Shown: positions 62,101 to 64,000 of the stretch, piece by piece
Layout: every line of letters begins with the position of its first letter
Numbering within the stretch: the first letter of the stretch is position 1
Source of the DNA: Balanoglossus misakiensis
Lineage: Eukaryota > Hemichordata
NCBI GenBank assembly: GCA_040954595.2
Contig: CM082587.2
Coordinates: 5,704,001-5,768,000 of the forward strand
Length of the DNA: 64,000 nucleotides
Reading direction: 5' to 3'
Notes under the pieces: generated by a model
The model's database searches: none
Seen by the model: only the letters and a program-made list of their open reading frames with translations
Told to the model about the DNA's origin: nothing
Made by a program: the position numbers and the translations under genes

Positions 62101-63329
62101 AGAGTGCTTTTTTTGTCAAGGGCCATTCTGTGGAATTGACTTCGACTTAAACCTGAATTGTGGGACGGCCGTCGCTGTTTACCCGTGATTATTATGCCTC
62201 TGCTTTTGGTCAACGCGCCATTGAACGCGGCATAATACCATCGCAGATCACTCCAGCCTCACAAAGGTTCTATTTAAACGGCTGCTTAACGGCTGAATGG
62301 ACCTCGCCATCACTACACCCAGCCATGATAAATGAACAGCTATATTTAACCGAGACTCCCGGAACAGTAAACACTTGTGAGAGAGAAATAAATGTGTTTA
62401 TCACCCCCACAAAAGGCAGCCACAATACTATTGATCACAAATGGGGTTTATGCTCTGTAGCTCCCCCGCTTAAAGAGCTAAAAACAGCCGTCTCAATAGT
62501 CGCCACTGAAGTGGGCTGTCCATCACAGGGGTCACCGCAATCAATTGAGCAGGGTTGTTTAAAGGTCGTCGCCACGGCAACAATCAGCCAACAAGCCGAA
62601 CTGTCATCAGTGCTACAAGCAGCCGTGTGAGATATACATGTATATGTTTTATATCAACTGGTCCTACTGAGCTGCGTGTAATAGCATGACCTCAAGTAAC
62701 AGAAGATAAAACGTTTGATCTACAGACTACGAGTTACCTGCACACAGTGTCTTTCTAGTTTCAGTTTACATCACAGTGTGTCAGTGGTATTTCTTTTCAT
62801 TATGTGAATCAAAACCAATTTCTAATTACACTCCTTATACCATGTATACCTATCTAGCTAATGGATCTTTGAACCAATGAAATACATGTATAAGAAAAGG
62901 TACACCTCGAGTTACTTCAACTGCCAAATCCTCGGGTACACACTTACTACAGCACTTCAGGATAACTTGAGTACAGTTGCCGGGCGACAGAATAAATCTG
63001 ATTTGTTTACCAACACACATTGTCTATTCATGACAAATGCCTCCAATGAATTGTAATGTAAAGCACACTCATGAAGCAAACTTTGTGTGAGTAGTTGCAG
63101 ATCCCATCGCTGGACTTTCTGTGGTGTTTATAGACCAAGAACTTTTTGAAGAGTTAGACCAAACTAGTTCGATTCTTTAATTTATCGTACAATCCTTTCC
63201 TCACACAGAGAATACACACATCAAGTCAGCTAAAACAAGCCAAAGATCGGTCTGTGATGCGACACGCCTAAAATATTCAATCTTACCCTCTCTCTAGTAC
63301 CTCCATGATCTTACATAATGATGAATCTG
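47113..63329 (-). CDS. Armadillo-repeat / fibronectin type III protein, 5' partial, at least 22 exons
   Basis: I do not recognise the protein by name. Minus-strand exons, 5' to 3': 63329-63287, 61262-61082, 60697-60567, 60419-60319, 60033-59939, 59652-59456, 59150-59072, 58817-58628, 58254-57988, 57867-57788, 57687-57621, 56625-56429, 55955-55886, 55573-55499, 55308-55172, 53296-53194, 52909-52866, 52675-51552, 50179-50099, 49802-49707, 49148-48928, 47300-47113. They give 1,254 residues in unbroken phase. Residues 1-275 are repeated helical units typical of armadillo folds (NSAYILGTLAE, NAAFAIGRL, NACFAISCLAG). Three FN3 domains follow (about 311-390, 392-477, 478-560), with W and Y-x-F/V core residues. 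The rest is charged, Ser/Pro/Gln-rich and probably disordered; most lies in one 1,124-nt exon. No signal peptide or membrane segment is seen, suggesting an intracellular scaffold (inference). The first exon enters mid-codon, so the N-terminus is beyond the right edge. Confidence 0.85.
48688..48778. mobile_element. Short (~90 bp) repeat with ACCCTTTCACC-type inverted ends
   Basis: In an intron of the ARM-FN3 gene. It starts ACTCTCTCACCCCCAGT and ends GGTGGTGAAAGGGTCAA, so the tips are inverted repeats of about 11 bp. The interior (GGTCCAACTTTACCATAGAA) is shared with 49459-49550, 58888-58974 and 4558-4622. Size and ends suggest a tiny MITE; no coding capacity. Confidence 0.65.
49459..49550. 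mobile_element. Short (~90 bp) ACCCTTTCACC-ended repeat, second copy
   Basis: Best-preserved tips: starts ACCCTTTCACCCCCAGTT, ends GGAGGTGAAAGGGTCAA. Same orientation as the copy 770 bp to the left, in the next intron upstream in the ARM-FN3 gene. Confidence 0.65.
50254..51517. mobile_element. TIR element filling one intron of the ARM-FN3 gene
   Basis: The arm 50254-50559 is the imperfect reverse complement of 51240-51517 (shared blocks include TATCTCTAAAATTGTAACAA and GAACGGACTGGGTTCCTCCC). The left arm has an extra segment of about 57 nt (around 50424-50480). The roughly 680-bp interior has no recognised transposase. The element takes up about 1.26 kb of the 1.37-kb intron 50180-51551. A 22-bp unit (CCCCCTCAAAGAAAGCCGGTG) is tandemly doubled at about 51430-51472 in the right arm. 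Confidence 0.75.
58888..58974. mobile_element. Short (~90 bp) ACCCTTTCACC-ended repeat, divergent copy
   Basis: Opposite orientation to the 48.7 and 49.5 kb copies, with more substitutions. It contains ACCCTTTCACCACTAATGG and ends GGGGTGAAAGCTT. It lies between two ARM-FN3 exons. Confidence 0.55.
59240..59437 (-). mobile_element. Truncated copy of TTAA-ended TIR family
   Basis: Reverse complement of the left part of the 11300-11855 element: terminal TTAAAGGGACAAAGTC, then the shared GTGGATATATAGTGAATCAAC and CATTTTGG segments. It sits directly beside the ARM-FN3 exon 59456-59652 (19 bp from its end). Confidence 0.7.
59666..59683. repeat. Poly-G run next to an acceptor
   Basis: A run of about 18 G on plus (C on minus) starts 14 bases upstream of the minus-strand exon 59652-59456. 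On the transcript it forms the pyrimidine tract of that acceptor. Confidence 0.75.
60872..61068. repeat. (CA)n-rich microsatellite with an internal duplication
   Basis: ACAC/ACAT-rich tract interrupted twice by the same segment, CACGCACATACATGTACTAC (about 60947 and 61013), so a unit of about 66 bp was duplicated. It lies in an intron 12 bases from the donor of the ARM-FN3 exon 61262-61082. It produces spurious His/Thr- and Cys/Val-rich frames. Confidence 0.85.
61263..63286 (-). other. ARM-FN3 intron holding a 470-bp stop-free block
   Basis: Intron between the 43-nt exon at 63329-63287 and exon 61262-61082. Most is AT-rich, but 62160-62630 is distinctly higher in GC and open for about 156 codons on plus. 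That block has no good ATG, splice structure or recognised motif, so it is not annotated as a gene. See findings. Confidence 0.5.
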
Positions 63330-64000
63330 CTATGAATCAAAATGAGTTACAAAATGCTGGTTCAGCGATGAGCAGGGATTGCCAAATGAGTTAAATTGAA
63401 AGGTTTTCCTTACACTGTTACAGAGGTGGTATTTTTTATCTGAATCTCGATGTACCCATAGTTTATAGACTTGACCCCATTGTCTCCACTGTAAATACCT
63501 GAATGAACAATTGCTGGTATTCTGATAGCTTTTGTTTTAACCACACCATTGTTACACCTGATTGATTAGCTGTACACAATGGCAATTAGTGACTTAATTG
63601 TGTTCAGCTTGATGAGAACAGTTAACAATAATCAACAAGTTTCCGATGACCCTTAATATTCATAGATAGCTTTTTTTTCATACAGATTTCTTAGCAGTCC
63701 TGTAGCCTAAGGAATTGGGCTTGATCCACATTTAGGCTAGGGTTACAGTAGAATTTAACCCAATAGTTTTAGTGCTTATTTTGGTGTTGAACATTTAATA
63801 GCAGTGTTCAACAAAGATCACCAGTGCAAGTTCTATACTGTAAACAGCGTATCTGGTGTCGGGTCATGTGATGTGACCAGGAGCCAGTCAATGCCACAGA
63901 GTTCAAAGTTGTATGTTGGGGTGGCATACATGTACATCGTACATGTAGTTTATACCCCACTGAAAAGTTTTACCAGAATTCATCTAATGTGCTACCCACG
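63330..64000 (-). other. Upstream intron of the ARM-FN3 gene, truncated by window edge
   Basis: No further exon could be identified here. The acceptor of the 43-nt exon (GATTCATAG) requires an upstream phase-1 exon that must lie in this stretch or beyond the edge. Confidence 0.4.

Noticed and set aside
1-64000. CRISPR array, rRNA operon, bacterial operon or phage content
   Set aside because: No spaced direct repeats, rRNA-like sequence or bacterial gene spacing; splice structure shows animal DNA.

Overview
The window is nuclear DNA from an animal. Split genes with GT-AG introns are spread over 64 kb, with AT-rich introns, simple repeats, and small terminal-inverted-repeat (TIR) elements. The gene families present (whirlin, AKNA, TRIM-NHL, FMO, invertebrate-type SGNH esterase) suggest a non-vertebrate deuterostome such as a lancelet or hemichordate. 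The sequence alone does not settle the species.

Layout, left to right. (1) 1-7235: the first coding exon of a whirlin (WHRN) orthologue on the minus strand and about 6.5 kb of its first intron; later exons lie off the left edge. (2) 7236-8624: a putative shared 5' region. (3) 17224-27272: a complete 16-exon AKNA-like gene on the plus strand (1,870 codons before the stop), with a probable non-coding first exon near 8.6 kb and a long 3' UTR. AKNA and WHRN are also neighbours on human 9q32, so this looks like conserved microsynteny. (4) 32118-34499: a TRIM-NHL protein with an uninterrupted coding region, just after a (GAT)n repeat. (5) 36213-39415: a complete seven-exon flavin-containing monooxygenase. 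(6) 41872-43377: an SGNH/GDSL-type esterase with an uninterrupted coding region and a membrane segment; its 5' end is unresolved. (7) 63329-47113, minus strand: at least 22 exons of a protein with armadillo-type repeats, then three fibronectin type III domains, then a long disordered tail. Its 5' end lies off the right edge and I do not recognise the protein.

The intergenic and intronic DNA holds two TIR elements of about 1.2 kb (39966-41178 and 50254-51517), a TTAA-ended TIR family (full copy 11300-11855, two fragments), and a roughly 90-bp repeat with ACCCTTTCACC ends (four copies). It also holds several poly-C/G runs and a 470-bp stop-free stretch in an intron (62160-62630).

The genes do not form an operon or pathway. 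The clearest functional pairing is WHRN-AKNA, which sit head to head and could share regulatory DNA. Exon models were built by eye from splice consensus and reading-frame phase; every internal junction listed keeps frame.
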